Shown here one piece after another: positions 1 to 6,669 of a stretch of 15,348 nt of DNA (within the stretch, counting starts at the first letter, position 1; each line of letters begins with the position of its first letter). Source of the DNA: DATJFH01 sp035495815 (GTDB lineage Bacteria > Acidobacteriota > Terriglobia > Bryobacterales > Bryobacteraceae); assembly GCA_035495815.1 (NCBI GenBank), contig DATJFH010000291.1:1-15348 (forward strand), read 5' to 3'. The notes under the pieces are model-generated. The model was not told where the DNA came from, did no database searches, and worked only from the letters and a program-made list of their open reading frames with translations. The position numbers and the translations under genes are program-made.

Positions 1-811
1 GCGGGAGCGGATTGGCAATGGCCAGGGCACGCAGGTCCTGCAAGCCCTTGTCGTCGGCTCCGTGAAAGGTGTTGTACTGCTTGACGAAGAACGCGTCGAT
101 GGTCTTCTGCTTGTCGGGCGGCAGGGCGCCGGGTCCCTTCAACGACGCGGCCCGCGCCCAGTGAAAGAGGACCTCGGGCTGCCGTTCCGGCTTCTTCTCG
201 GCAAGGATCGCGTTCCCCAAGGAATAAGACACCTCGGCCTGATTCGGATTGGCGCCGAGCGATTTCACGTAATTCTTCTCGGCGCTTTCCGGATCCTTCT
301 TCTGCATGGCAATAAAGCCCAGCGTGTTGTAAGCGGAAACATCCATGCCGGCCTTCATCTTCTTCCAGTCTTCGTCCTTGACGCCTTCCGGCTTTTGGGA
401 ATCGATCAGGCCCTGGGCGGCCTTTTCTCCGGCGGACAGAGACTCCGGAGTGGGGGGAAGACTCAGCGTCAAGGCGGTCAGCCAGAACAGCGCGTTCACT
501 TCCTTCGGGTTGATCGCCAGGATTTCTTTGGCGGCCTCGGCCATCTTGGCGCCCTGTCCGAGAGCCTGATACGTGACGGCGTAATACTTCCAACGCTCCT
601 CTTTAAAAGCCGTGTCCGGGTATTTCTGCGTCCACGTATTCAGCAGAGCCAGTCGCTTGTTCGGATCGGTCGTCTTGCCTACTTCCGTGAACAGGTCGTA
701 TTCGCCCTGGTCCTTTACCTGCTTCTGCGGCGTCTGGGCCAACGCCGCGCAAGCCCCCACCACAGTAAGGACCGTTACTCCTAACAAAGCTTTCGAGCAT
801 CGATTGAGCAC
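1..811 (-). CDS. Exported TPR-repeat protein, paralog 1 (C-terminus beyond window edge)
   Basis: The frame is open from a GTG at 811 to the left edge, giving 270 codons; the two neighbouring paralogs have 422 and 454. I chose this GTG because GGAG lies 8 nt upstream and the 5' end matches that of the next paralog. The N-terminus is a signal peptide: a basic Asn-Arg-Cys-Ser-Lys start, a hydrophobic stretch (about residues 9-20), then either a lipobox-like VVGAC (Cys21) or Ala-Leu-Ala before Gln26, so it could be a lipoprotein or a cleaved periplasmic protein. Helical TPR-type repeats follow, with family signatures such as KRLALLNTW, AKMAEAAKEILAINPKE, AGEKAAQGLID and SYSLGNAILAEKKPER. The last visible residues (LRALAIANPLP) correspond to about residue 272 of the 422-residue paralog. 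TPRs usually mediate protein contacts; partner and role are unknown. The gene is the last of three tandem copies. Confidence 0.85.
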   Translation of the reverse strand, partial: MLNRCSKALLGVTVLTVVGACAALAQTPQKQVKDQGEYDLFTEVGKTTDPNKRLALLNTWTQKYPDTAFKEERWKYYAVTYQALGQGAKMAEAAKEILAINPKEVNALFWLTALTLSLPPTPESLSAGEKAAQGLIDSQKPEGVKDEDWKKMKAGMDVSAYNTLGFIAMQKKDPESAEKNYVKSLGANPNQAEVSYSLGNAILAEKKPERQPEVLFHWARAASLKGPGALPPDKQKTIDAFFVKQYNTFHGADDKGLQDLRALAIANPLP

Positions 812-944
812 TTGAGAATCTCCACCCCTATTTTCTCATTACGTCGGCTTGCGGCCACCTGCCGTTTCCAGTGGGGTTTTCTGCCCCCCTGACGAAAAGG
901 GCCAACTCGGGAGTTTAACCGAACAGCACATATCCCCGCAACCC

Positions 945-2309
945 TCAAGACGGCCGTGGGGATACCGGTCCGCTTTCGATCGTGGAGGCTGCTTTCTTCC
1001 GGGGCGGACCTTTCCTGGCGGGGGCCTTTTTGACCGGAGGCGCCGCCTGCGCCGGCCAGCCCTCGATCTTGTCCTTGCTCTCGACCTCGAAGGTCAGCAT
1101 GAACGGATCCCTGGTGAATTCGTTGGGGACGCCTTCGAACTGCAACTCCGTACCCGGTTCCGCCTTCCCCGGCAGCGGCGTCTCCAGCTTGAGAGTCACC
1201 TGCGGCTTATCCTCGTCCATGGAGAGTACGAGTTCCTTGGGCTTCAAGGCCGGTTTCTGCGAGATCAGCTTGCCCTTCATTTTCGGAGCGGCGGTACCTT
1301 TCAGCGACTCCCAATACTGGGCGCCGTTCTCGGCGGCCAAGGCTTCCTTGATTCGCATCCACAACGCAAGCTGGGGATTGTCGGCGGCGAACTTCGCCTC
1401 CTTCTCGGCTTCGAGCTCGTGCTTGGCCTTGATCTTGAATCCATCGGGAGGCATGGGCCGCGAGACCGCGAGCGTCCTCAGCTCCTTCAAGCCGGCCTCG
1501 TCGGCGCCGTGATAGGTCGCGTAGACTTTCTGCAGCGAAGCGTCCGCCTGCTTCCTGGAAGCGTCCGGCAGCGCGCCGGGACCGGTGAGGGATGCGGCGC
1601 GCGCCAGATAGTAGATCGCCTCCGGATAACGCTCGGGCTTCTTCTGGGCGATGATCGTGTTCGCCAGGGCCCAATCGACGACCGCCTCGAGGGACGGGGC
1701 GCACACGGGAATTCCGCTCTGGCAGGGAGGATTGGTGATCGACTTGAGAGTCTTTCCGTACTCCTGTTCGGCTGTGTCGTACTGCTGCTTTTTGGTGGCG
1801 ATAAACGCCAGGGTGTTGTGGCCCACGGCGGCGAAGTCGGGTTTTACCTTCTGCCAGGCCGCGTCGGCGACGGCCGCCGGCTTCTCCGCGTCAATCAGGC
1901 CCTGAGCCGCTTTTTCACCGCTGGCCAGCGAGTCGGGCGTGGGCTGCTGCGTCTGGGTGAAGTAAGCCAGCCACATCAGAGCGTTGATCTCTTTCGGGTC
2001 GACGACCAGGATCTCCTTGGCGGTGTCCACCATTTTGGCCGGCTGATTCAGTTGCGTGTACGTGGCCAGGTAAGCGACCAGACGCTGCTGCTTGAAATCC
2101 GATTCCGGATACTTCTGCTTCCAGGCATCCAGGGCCGCCAGCCTTTTCGCGGCATCGGGCGCCTTGGTGACCTGCTCGTACAGCGCATATTCGGCCTGAC
2201 CATCCTTCCACTGCGGCTGCTTCGCCGGAGTCTGGGCTCTCACCGCCCCCGACGCGAGCGCAAGAAGGACAACGACGCCTGTCATAACTTTCGCGAATCG
2301 ATTGTACAC
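945..2309 (-). CDS. Exported TPR-repeat protein, paralog 2 (basic C-terminal tail)
   Basis: The product has 454 residues from a GTG at 2309 with GGAG 8 nt upstream. The frame stays open to 2465, but those extra codons give an Arg-rich leader that would bury the signal peptide, so I rejected the longer start. Residues 1-26 form a signal peptide with a hydrophobic core (VMTGVVVLLALASG) and a probable cut after AVRA. TPR-like helical repeats span about 40-270. A second conserved domain runs from about 335 to 420 (KPKELVLSMD, PQVTLKLETPLPG, DPFMLTFEVESKDKIEGWP) and looks beta-rich. Unlike its paralogs it carries a short insert with Cys196 and Cys203 between two TPRs, possibly a disulphide loop, and a Pro/Lys/Arg-rich tail (425-454). 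The lineage-typical combination is recognisable but no function is known to me. An extracytoplasmic scaffold or binding role is inference only. Confidence 0.9.
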   Translation of the reverse strand: MYNRFAKVMTGVVVLLALASGAVRAQTPAKQPQWKDGQAEYALYEQVTKAPDAAKRLAALDAWKQKYPESDFKQQRLVAYLATYTQLNQPAKMVDTAKEILVVDPKEINALMWLAYFTQTQQPTPDSLASGEKAAQGLIDAEKPAAVADAAWQKVKPDFAAVGHNTLAFIATKKQQYDTAEQEYGKTLKSITNPPCQSGIPVCAPSLEAVVDWALANTIIAQKKPERYPEAIYYLARAASLTGPGALPDASRKQADASLQKVYATYHGADEAGLKELRTLAVSRPMPPDGFKIKAKHELEAEKEAKFAADNPQLALWMRIKEALAAENGAQYWESLKGTAAPKMKGKLISQKPALKPKELVLSMDEDKPQVTLKLETPLPGKAEPGTELQFEGVPNEFTRDPFMLTFEVESKDKIEGWPAQAAPPVKKAPARKGPPRKKAASTIESGPVSPRPS

Positions 2310-2431
2310 GTGAGTTTCTCCAATCCCCGTCTTGATTTCACTCTGGAGCTTCGAGCGGGTGCGGCGCCGTGGCCGCCCCGCCGCGAGGCCCTGACGCCGA
2401 GCCGAAGCTTCCAAGCGAATCTTTCGGACTG

Positions 2432-2440
2432 AGTATATCA
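2432..2440 (-). promoter_or_regulatory. Possible extended -10 promoter for TPR paralog 2
   Basis: On the minus strand TATACT (2437-2432) is directly preceded by TGA (2440-2438), the TGn pattern of an extended -10 element. No good -35 hexamer lies 17 bp upstream. It would give a leader of about 115 nt before the GTG at 2309. The 162-bp gap between paralogs 3 and 2 is long enough for a separate promoter. This is weak evidence from one motif. Confidence 0.3.
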
Positions 2441-2471
2441 AACCGGAGAAACGGGATTCGCACATCGCCGC

Positions 2472-3740
2472 TTACTTCTTCCCCGCGCGGGACATCGTTT
2501 TCCGGGCAGGCGCCGTGCGCGAGGGCCAGCCCTCGATGTTGTCTTTCCCCTCGACATCGAAGGTCAGCATGAACGGAGCTTTCGTGAAAGCCGTGGGGAC
2601 TCCTTCGAATGCGATCTCCGTTCCCGGCTCGGCCCTGCCCGGCAGGGGAGTCCCGAGCTTCAACGTCACTTCCGGGGAGCCCGGAGTGTCCAGGGCCAGC
2701 ACCAGTTCCTTGGGACGAACCGCGGGTTGAATGGAGACAATTCTGCCCTTGAGCTTGGGCACGGCAGATCCTTTGAGAGTTGTTTCGAAGTACTGCTCCC
2801 CGTCGGGAGCCAGCAGGGCGTCCTTGATGCTTTTCCAAAGCGCCAGCTGCGGATTCTCGCGCTTGAGCTTTTCCAGATTCGCCGATTCGACCTCGCTTTT
2901 CGTCTTGATCTTGAAACCGGGGGGAGGCGCCGGCTGGGAAATCGCCAGAGCCCGCAATTCTTTGAGGCCGGCTTCATCGGGACCGTGCACGGAGTTGTAC
3001 TGTTTGACGAAGTAGGCATCCACCTGCCTGCGCTGGTTTTCCGGGAGCGCCCCTGGCCCCGTCAGAGAAGCCGCGCGCGCCCAGTAGTAAAGCATTTCCG
3101 AATAACGCTCCGGTTTCTTTTGGGCCAATATGGCGTTGCCCAAGCCATAGGCAATCTCCGCCCGGTTCGGCTCCTCCGCCAGCCACTGCGCATACTCGCG
3201 TTCGGCAGCTTCAGGCTGATTCCGATGCAAGGCAATGAAGATCCGGGCTTTGTGCGCCTCCTCCGTGCTGACCTTCTTCCAAGTGGCGTCATCTTTGACC
3301 TCGGCCGGCCTGGCGGCTTCGAGCAGGCCCTGCGCGGCTTTTTCCCCGGCGGCCAGGGAATCCGGCGTGGGGGGATTGGGATAAGTGGACGTCAACATGG
3401 TGAGGGCCAGGAGGGCGTGCGGCTCCTTGGGGTTCAGCGCCAGAATCTCCTTGGCGGTCTCCGCCATCCGGGCCGGCTGGTTGAGCGCCTGGTAGGTGGT
3501 CAGAAAAATCAGCAGCCGTTCTTCTTTGTAATCGGAATCCGGAAACTGCTCTTTCCAGGCTTTGAGGTACTCGAGCCGTTTGGCGGCGTCGGTGGTTTTG
3601 GTGGAATCGTTAAACAGGTTCCATTCAGTCTGATTCTTGACCTGCTTTTGTTTGGGTTGCGTTTGGGCAAATACCGAGGTCACCCCGATCACGGCGCCCA
3701 CCACGATTCCCAGAATGGTGTTGGTTGCTTGCTGAAACAC
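2472..3740 (-). CDS. Exported TPR-repeat protein, paralog 3
   Basis: The product has 422 residues starting at GTG 3740, with AGGAG 8 nt upstream (3753-3749). The signal peptide has a hydrophobic stretch at about residues 8-24 (ILGIVVGAVIGVTSVFA) and a probable cut at VFA before Gln26. TPR-like repeats follow, for example ARMAETAKEILALNPKE (90-106) and AERE-YAQWLAEEPNRAEIAYGLGNA (about 179-203). The 'LTGPGALPENQRRQVDAYF' segment (227-244) is shared with the other paralogs, as is the C-terminal domain (about 322-406: RPKELVLALD, PEVTLKLGTPLPG, KAPFMLTFDVEGKDNIEGWP). The protein ends in a short basic tail (RTAPARKTMSRAGKK). It is the first gene of the three-copy array and lies 159 bp downstream of the response regulator, on the same strand. 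No enzymatic motif is visible; a structural or binding role outside the cytoplasm is inference. Confidence 0.9.
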   Translation of the reverse strand: MFQQATNTILGIVVGAVIGVTSVFAQTQPKQKQVKNQTEWNLFNDSTKTTDAAKRLEYLKAWKEQFPDSDYKEERLLIFLTTYQALNQPARMAETAKEILALNPKEPHALLALTMLTSTYPNPPTPDSLAAGEKAAQGLLEAARPAEVKDDATWKKVSTEEAHKARIFIALHRNQPEAAEREYAQWLAEEPNRAEIAYGLGNAILAQKKPERYSEMLYYWARAASLTGPGALPENQRRQVDAYFVKQYNSVHGPDEAGLKELRALAISQPAPPPGFKIKTKSEVESANLEKLKRENPQLALWKSIKDALLAPDGEQYFETTLKGSAVPKLKGRIVSIQPAVRPKELVLALDTPGSPEVTLKLGTPLPGRAEPGTEIAFEGVPTAFTKAPFMLTFDVEGKDNIEGWPSRTAPARKTMSRAGKK

Positions 3741-3899
3741 GCGGATTACTCCTCTCGGCGTGATGGTGGATTTGCATTAAGCTACGACCGCTCATGCATG
3801 AAGGACTTCAACGGGACCGGACACGAAATCCGCCCGCATTTCTTTTGACGCCGGCAGGCGCGGATTCGTTCCCGGCGGGTTGGGCGGCGAAGACGAGTG

Positions 3900-4316
3900 T
3901 CAGGTGGTCTTGCTTTTTGCGCGGTCTGCGGAGGACTGCTCGCCGAGCACGTTGCGGATCATTCTGACCAGCGTTTCCGCCTCGAACGGCTTCCACATGC
4001 TGCGGTAGGAGGCTGCCTCGTTGCCGACAATCCGTTTCACGTCCTCGGGGGCGTAGCCGGACATCAGGACGATCCTGGTTTCCGGGCACAACTCCACGAT
4101 GCGCTTCGCCAGGGCAGCGCCGCTCATGCCGGGCATGACGATATCGAGCAGCGCGAGCTCGATCGATGAATCCCCGGATTGAAACCACCGCAGGGCCTGT
4201 TCGGCATTGGCCGCCGTCAGGACCGAGAATCCCGCCCTGGTCAGCGCAGAGCGGCAGAACTCCAGCGCGATCGGTTCATCGTCCACGACGAGTATGGTAG
4301 TTCCGGTCTTGTTCAT
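3900..4316 (-). CDS. Stand-alone receiver-domain response regulator
   Basis: A 138-residue CheY-like protein consisting of one receiver domain. Family residues are all present: acidic pair Asp12-Asp13 (ILVVDDEP), phospho-acceptor Asp58 (LALLDIVMPGMSG), the Ser86 switch position (IVLMSGYAPEDV) and Lys109 followed by Pro (WKPFEAETLVRMI). No DNA-binding or enzymatic output domain follows; the last ~15 residues are a polar tail (EQSSADRAKSKTT). It should therefore be phosphorylated by a histidine kinase and act by protein contact, or serve as an intermediate in a phosphorelay. No histidine kinase lies in this window. The ATG at 4316 is the natural start, but no clear Shine-Dalgarno sequence precedes it. 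The TPR genes lie downstream on the same strand with a 159-bp gap; cotranscription is possible but not shown. The receiver assignment is secure; the pathway is unknown. Confidence 0.92.
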   Translation of the reverse strand: MNKTGTTILVVDDEPIALEFCRSALTRAGFSVLTAANAEQALRWFQSGDSSIELALLDIVMPGMSGAALAKRIVELCPETRIVLMSGYAPEDVKRIVGNEAASYRSMWKPFEAETLVRMIRNVLGEQSSADRAKSKTT

Positions 4317-4521
4317 CGGATCGCAGGTGCAGCAAAGATACTACCAAACTCCTGACGGCGGCGCCGCATTTTTCGGTTCACCCGAATAGGGCGCTGGCGG
4401 GGGACAGCGGTTTGAACCGCCTTCGCGGTCTCGACCCCTGCGCCATCCCGCAATGGCTCCGGGCTCCAAGCTGCCGCATCGCAGGACGAAATCCCGATGG
4501 GTGGACGGCGGCCGTCCGCAA

Positions 4522-4545
4522 GAGGCTTCGTGGCGCGGAAGCCTC
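4522..4545. repeat. Perfect 8-bp inverted repeat (hairpin)
   Basis: GAGGCTTC (4522-4529) and GAAGCCTC (4538-4545) are perfect reverse complements separated by 8 nt (GTGGCGCG). No T-run follows on either strand, so it is not a canonical intrinsic terminator. It may form part of a 3'-UTR structure of the leu mRNA together with the hairpins at 4586-4609 and 4503-4517, or be a remnant of a dispersed palindromic repeat. Confidence 0.5.
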
Positions 4546-4585
4546 ATATCACCGGGCTGATGTTGCTGCGATTCGACTGGAATTC

Positions 4586-4609
4586 CGGATGGGAGGGGGC
4601 CCACATCCG
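4586..4609 (-). terminator. Candidate 3'-end hairpin of the leu operon (no U-tract)
   Basis: On the minus strand CGGATG(T)GGG and CCCATCCG pair with one bulged T around the loop CCCCCT. The hairpin lies about 55 nt past the leuD stop. Position and stability suit transcript termination or 3'-end protection, but no T-tract follows (the next bases are GAATTCC), so a factor-dependent end or a processing site is as likely. Confidence 0.35.
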
Positions 4610-4663
4610 TATGACTCCGGAGCGCGTCGCCGGGTTTCGGGCGATCGGGCGCCGATCACTTCC

Positions 4664-5266
4664 CTACCCTGCCAGCGTATTGATCGACCCGAGGCGGCGG
4701 GACTCGAAGGCGGCGATGTCCGCTTCGTGGCCCTGAATGTAGCCCAGCTCATCTACTCCGTTGATGAGGCAGTGCTTGGAAAACTCGTCCACCGCGAACT
4801 CCACCGCCCAGCCGCCCGGCAGGGTCAGCGTCTGGGCCGGCAGATCGATCGAGACCGTGGCGTCCTCGGGCAGGGCGAACAGCTCGGCGTGCACGTCCGG
4901 AGGGACCACGATCGGCAGGAGAGAATTTTTCAGCGCATTCTGCTTGAAGATGTCCGCGAAAGACGTGCTGATCACGGCGCGGAAGCCGAACTGCGTCAGC
5001 GCCCAGGGCGCGTGCTCGCGCGAGCTGCCGCAGCCGAAGTTGTCGCCGGCCAGCAGCGCTTCGGCGCCTTTGGCCCGGGGCTGGTTGAGAATGAAATCGG
5101 GCTTCGGATTGCCCTGCTCGTCGTAGCGCCAGTCGCAGAAGAGCTGCTTGTCCAGGCCCTCCTTCGAGGTGGTCTTCAGAAAGCGCGCGGGAATGATCTG
5201 GTCAGTGTCGACGTTATTGTTCGGCAGCGGAACCAGGCGGCTCACGAAATTGGTAAACGGCTTCAT
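4664..5266 (-). CDS. leuD: 3-isopropylmalate dehydratase small subunit
   Basis: A 200-residue LeuD, the swivel-domain subunit that joins LeuC to isomerise 2-isopropylmalate to 3-isopropylmalate in leucine synthesis (cytoplasm). Family motifs are NNNVDTDQIIPARFL (16-30) and GDNFGCGSSREHAPWAL (74-90), followed by the FRAVISTSFADIFKQNALKN block (95-114). Length is normal for bacterial LeuD. I chose the ATG at 5266 rather than a longer in-frame start at 5437, because the longer form adds 57 Arg-rich residues encoded opposite to nothing conserved and overlaps leuC deeply. With the chosen start the leuC stop and leuD start share ATGA (5266-5263). GAGG lies just upstream within the end of leuC. It is the last gene of the leu operon. 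Confidence 0.97.
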   Translation of the reverse strand: MKPFTNFVSRLVPLPNNNVDTDQIIPARFLKTTSKEGLDKQLFCDWRYDEQGNPKPDFILNQPRAKGAEALLAGDNFGCGSSREHAPWALTQFGFRAVISTSFADIFKQNALKNSLLPIVVPPDVHAELFALPEDATVSIDLPAQTLTLPGGWAVEFAVDEFSKHCLINGVDELGYIQGHEADIAAFESRRLGSINTLAG

Positions 5267-6669
5267 AACATTGTCCTCACGTCGGCCACCACGCCCGCCA
5301 CCGCGGTTGCCGCGGCCGTCAGCGGGCTCACCAAGAAAGTGCGTCCACCCTTGCCCTGCCGTCCTTCGAAGTTGCGGTTGCTGGTCGACACGCCGTACTC
5401 GCCGGGCTGCAATTGATCGCCGTTCATGGCGATACACATGGAACAGCCGGGCTCACGGTAATCGCATCCCGCTTCACGGAAAATCTTCGGCAGCCCTTCG
5501 GCTTCGGCCTGCGCCTTCACGGCCTGCGACCCGGGCACTACCATGACGCGGACCTTCGGACTGACCTTGCGGCCCTTCAGCAGCTCCGCCGCGCTGCGCA
5601 GATCGGAGATGCGGGAGTTGGTGCAGCTTCCGATGAAGACCACATCCACGGCGTGGCCGACCAGCGGCTTGCCGGCTTCGAGGCCCATGTAGCGGAGCGC
5701 CTTGCTCACCGAATCCCGCTCCAGGGGATCGGCGATTCGGGAGGGATCGGGGACCGGGTCGTTGATCCGCATTCCCATGCCGGGATTGGTGCCGTAGGTA
5801 ATCATCGGCTCGAGCGAGTTGGCGTCGATACTGACCTGTTTATCGAACCGCGCTCCGTCGTCGGTGGGGAGCTGCTTCCAGCGCGCCACGGCGGCGTCCC
5901 ACTCGCCGTCTTTCGGCGCGTAGGCGCGGCCGTGCATGTACTGGAACGTGGTATCGTCGGGCGCGACCAGACCGGCGCGCGCGCCGCCTTCGATCGACAT
6001 GTTGCAGACCGTCATCCGCTGCTCCATGGAGAGCGCGCGAATGGCCGACCCGGTGTATTCGAATACCGAGCCGGTCCCGCCGCCCACGCCGATCCTGGCC
6101 AGCAGGGCGAGGATGATGTCCTTCGCGGTCACGCCGGGCTTGAGGGCGCCGTCGACGATCACCTGGAACGTCTTCGACGGCCGCTGCAGCAGGCACTGCG
6201 TCGCCAGCACGTGCTCCACTTCGCTCGTACCGATGCCGAAGGCCAGGGCGCCGAACGCGCCGTGGGTGGCGGTGTGGCTGTCTCCGCAGACCACGGTCAT
6301 GCCGGGGTGAGTCAATCCCAGCTCGGGCCCGATCACGTGGACGATGCCCTGGCGCTTGCCATGGATCCCTTCGAACGGGATACCGAACTGCCTGCAATTG
6401 GCTTCGAGCTGAGCGAGCTGCCTGGCGGCGATCTGGTCCACGATCGGCAGCGAGCGGTCCGTGGTGGGAATGCTGTGGTCGGCGGTAGCGAACGTCAGGT
6501 CCGGCCGGCGGACTTTGAGGCCGCGCTGGCGCAATCCTTCGAACGCCTGCGGCGACGTTACTTCGTGCACCAGGTGCAGGTCGATATAGAGCAGCGCCGG
6601 CGCTCCGGCCTGCTGATGGACCACGTGCGAATCCCAGAGTTTCTCAATGATGGTGCGGGGTTGCTTCAT
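5263..6669 (-). CDS. leuC: 3-isopropylmalate dehydratase large subunit
   Basis: A 468-residue aconitase-family protein, the catalytic Fe-S subunit that acts with LeuD in the cytoplasm. The three cluster cysteines are Cys349 (FIGSCTNSR), Cys409 and Cys412 (CSMCIAMNGD); the second motif reads C-S-M-C where C-G-P-C is common. Other family blocks are LLYIDLHLVHEVTSPQAF (26-43), DHSIPT (64-69), CGDSHTATHGAFGALAFGIG (128-147) and the C-terminal STSNRNFEGRQGKGGRTFLVSP (two adjoining blocks, 428-449). Length is normal. The start ATG at 6669 overlaps the leuB stop by four bases (ATGA), and GTGAGG lies a few bases upstream, so initiation is probably coupled to leuB translation. Confidence 0.97.
   Translation of the reverse strand: MKQPRTIIEKLWDSHVVHQQAGAPALLYIDLHLVHEVTSPQAFEGLRQRGLKVRRPDLTFATADHSIPTTDRSLPIVDQIAARQLAQLEANCRQFGIPFEGIHGKRQGIVHVIGPELGLTHPGMTVVCGDSHTATHGAFGALAFGIGTSEVEHVLATQCLLQRPSKTFQVIVDGALKPGVTAKDIILALLARIGVGGGTGSVFEYTGSAIRALSMEQRMTVCNMSIEGGARAGLVAPDDTTFQYMHGRAYAPKDGEWDAAVARWKQLPTDDGARFDKQVSIDANSLEPMITYGTNPGMGMRINDPVPDPSRIADPLERDSVSKALRYMGLEAGKPLVGHAVDVVFIGSCTNSRISDLRSAAELLKGRKVSPKVRVMVVPGSQAVKAQAEAEGLPKIFREAGCDYREPGCSMCIAMNGDQLQPGEYGVSTSNRNFEGRQGKGGRTFLVSPLTAAATAVAGVVADVRTML

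Larger units (their letters stand above)
4317..4663. other. Gene-free, hairpin-rich gap between leuD and the response regulator
   Basis: I find no convincing gene in these 347 bp. An open frame on the minus strand (4604-4341) has low-complexity Pro/Gly/Arg composition and no recognisable family. The stretch contains several inverted repeats: GCGGTT-TG-AACCGC (4407-4420), GGACGG-CGG-CCGTCC (4503-4517), an 8-bp perfect stem (4522-4545) and a stem of about 8 bp with one bulge (4586-4609). It must hold the 3' end of the leu transcript and the promoter of the response regulator, but I cannot identify a clear -35/-10 pair. Confidence 0.6.

Noticed and set aside
849..2432. Long open frame on the plus strand opposite TPR paralog 2 (likewise 2727-3848, 5413-6870, 6894-7727, 7928-8947).
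   Set aside because: These are GC-skew shadows, Arg/Gly/Leu-rich without family motifs, and lie fully opposite genes with signal peptides or catalytic residues.
2310..2465. N-terminal extension of TPR paralog 2 to an in-frame start at 2465.
   Set aside because: It would place 52 Arg-rich residues before a clear signal peptide. The GTG at 2309 has a ribosome site and matches the start of the neighbouring paralog.
3792..3801. TCATGCATGA palindrome upstream of TPR paralog 3.
   Set aside because: A 10-bp palindrome without spacing to a recognisable promoter and with no second copy in the window; too little to call an operator.
4359..4378. Terminator-like GC palindrome followed by TTTTT on the plus strand.
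   Set aside because: The palindrome (GCGGCGCCGC) has no loop and no plus-strand gene ends upstream of it.
4395..4470. tRNA-like 3' end on the minus strand (GGTTCAAACC followed by CCGCCA).
   Set aside because: The T-arm would have a 6-nt loop, and no matching 5' acceptor strand (GGGGGAC) or anticodon/D arm occurs at the right distance. The signal is a simple palindrome, GCGGTTTGAACCGC.
4341..4604. Possible small gene of 87 codons between leuD and the response regulator.
   Set aside because: Low-complexity Pro/Gly/Arg sequence with no motif; it spans the hairpin cluster, including the palindrome at 4407-4420 and the stem at 4522-4545.
5267..5437. Longer leuD start at 5437.
   Set aside because: It adds residues unlike LeuD inside leuC; the ATGA overlap start at 5266 gives the normal LeuD N-terminus and repeats the pattern of the other two junctions.
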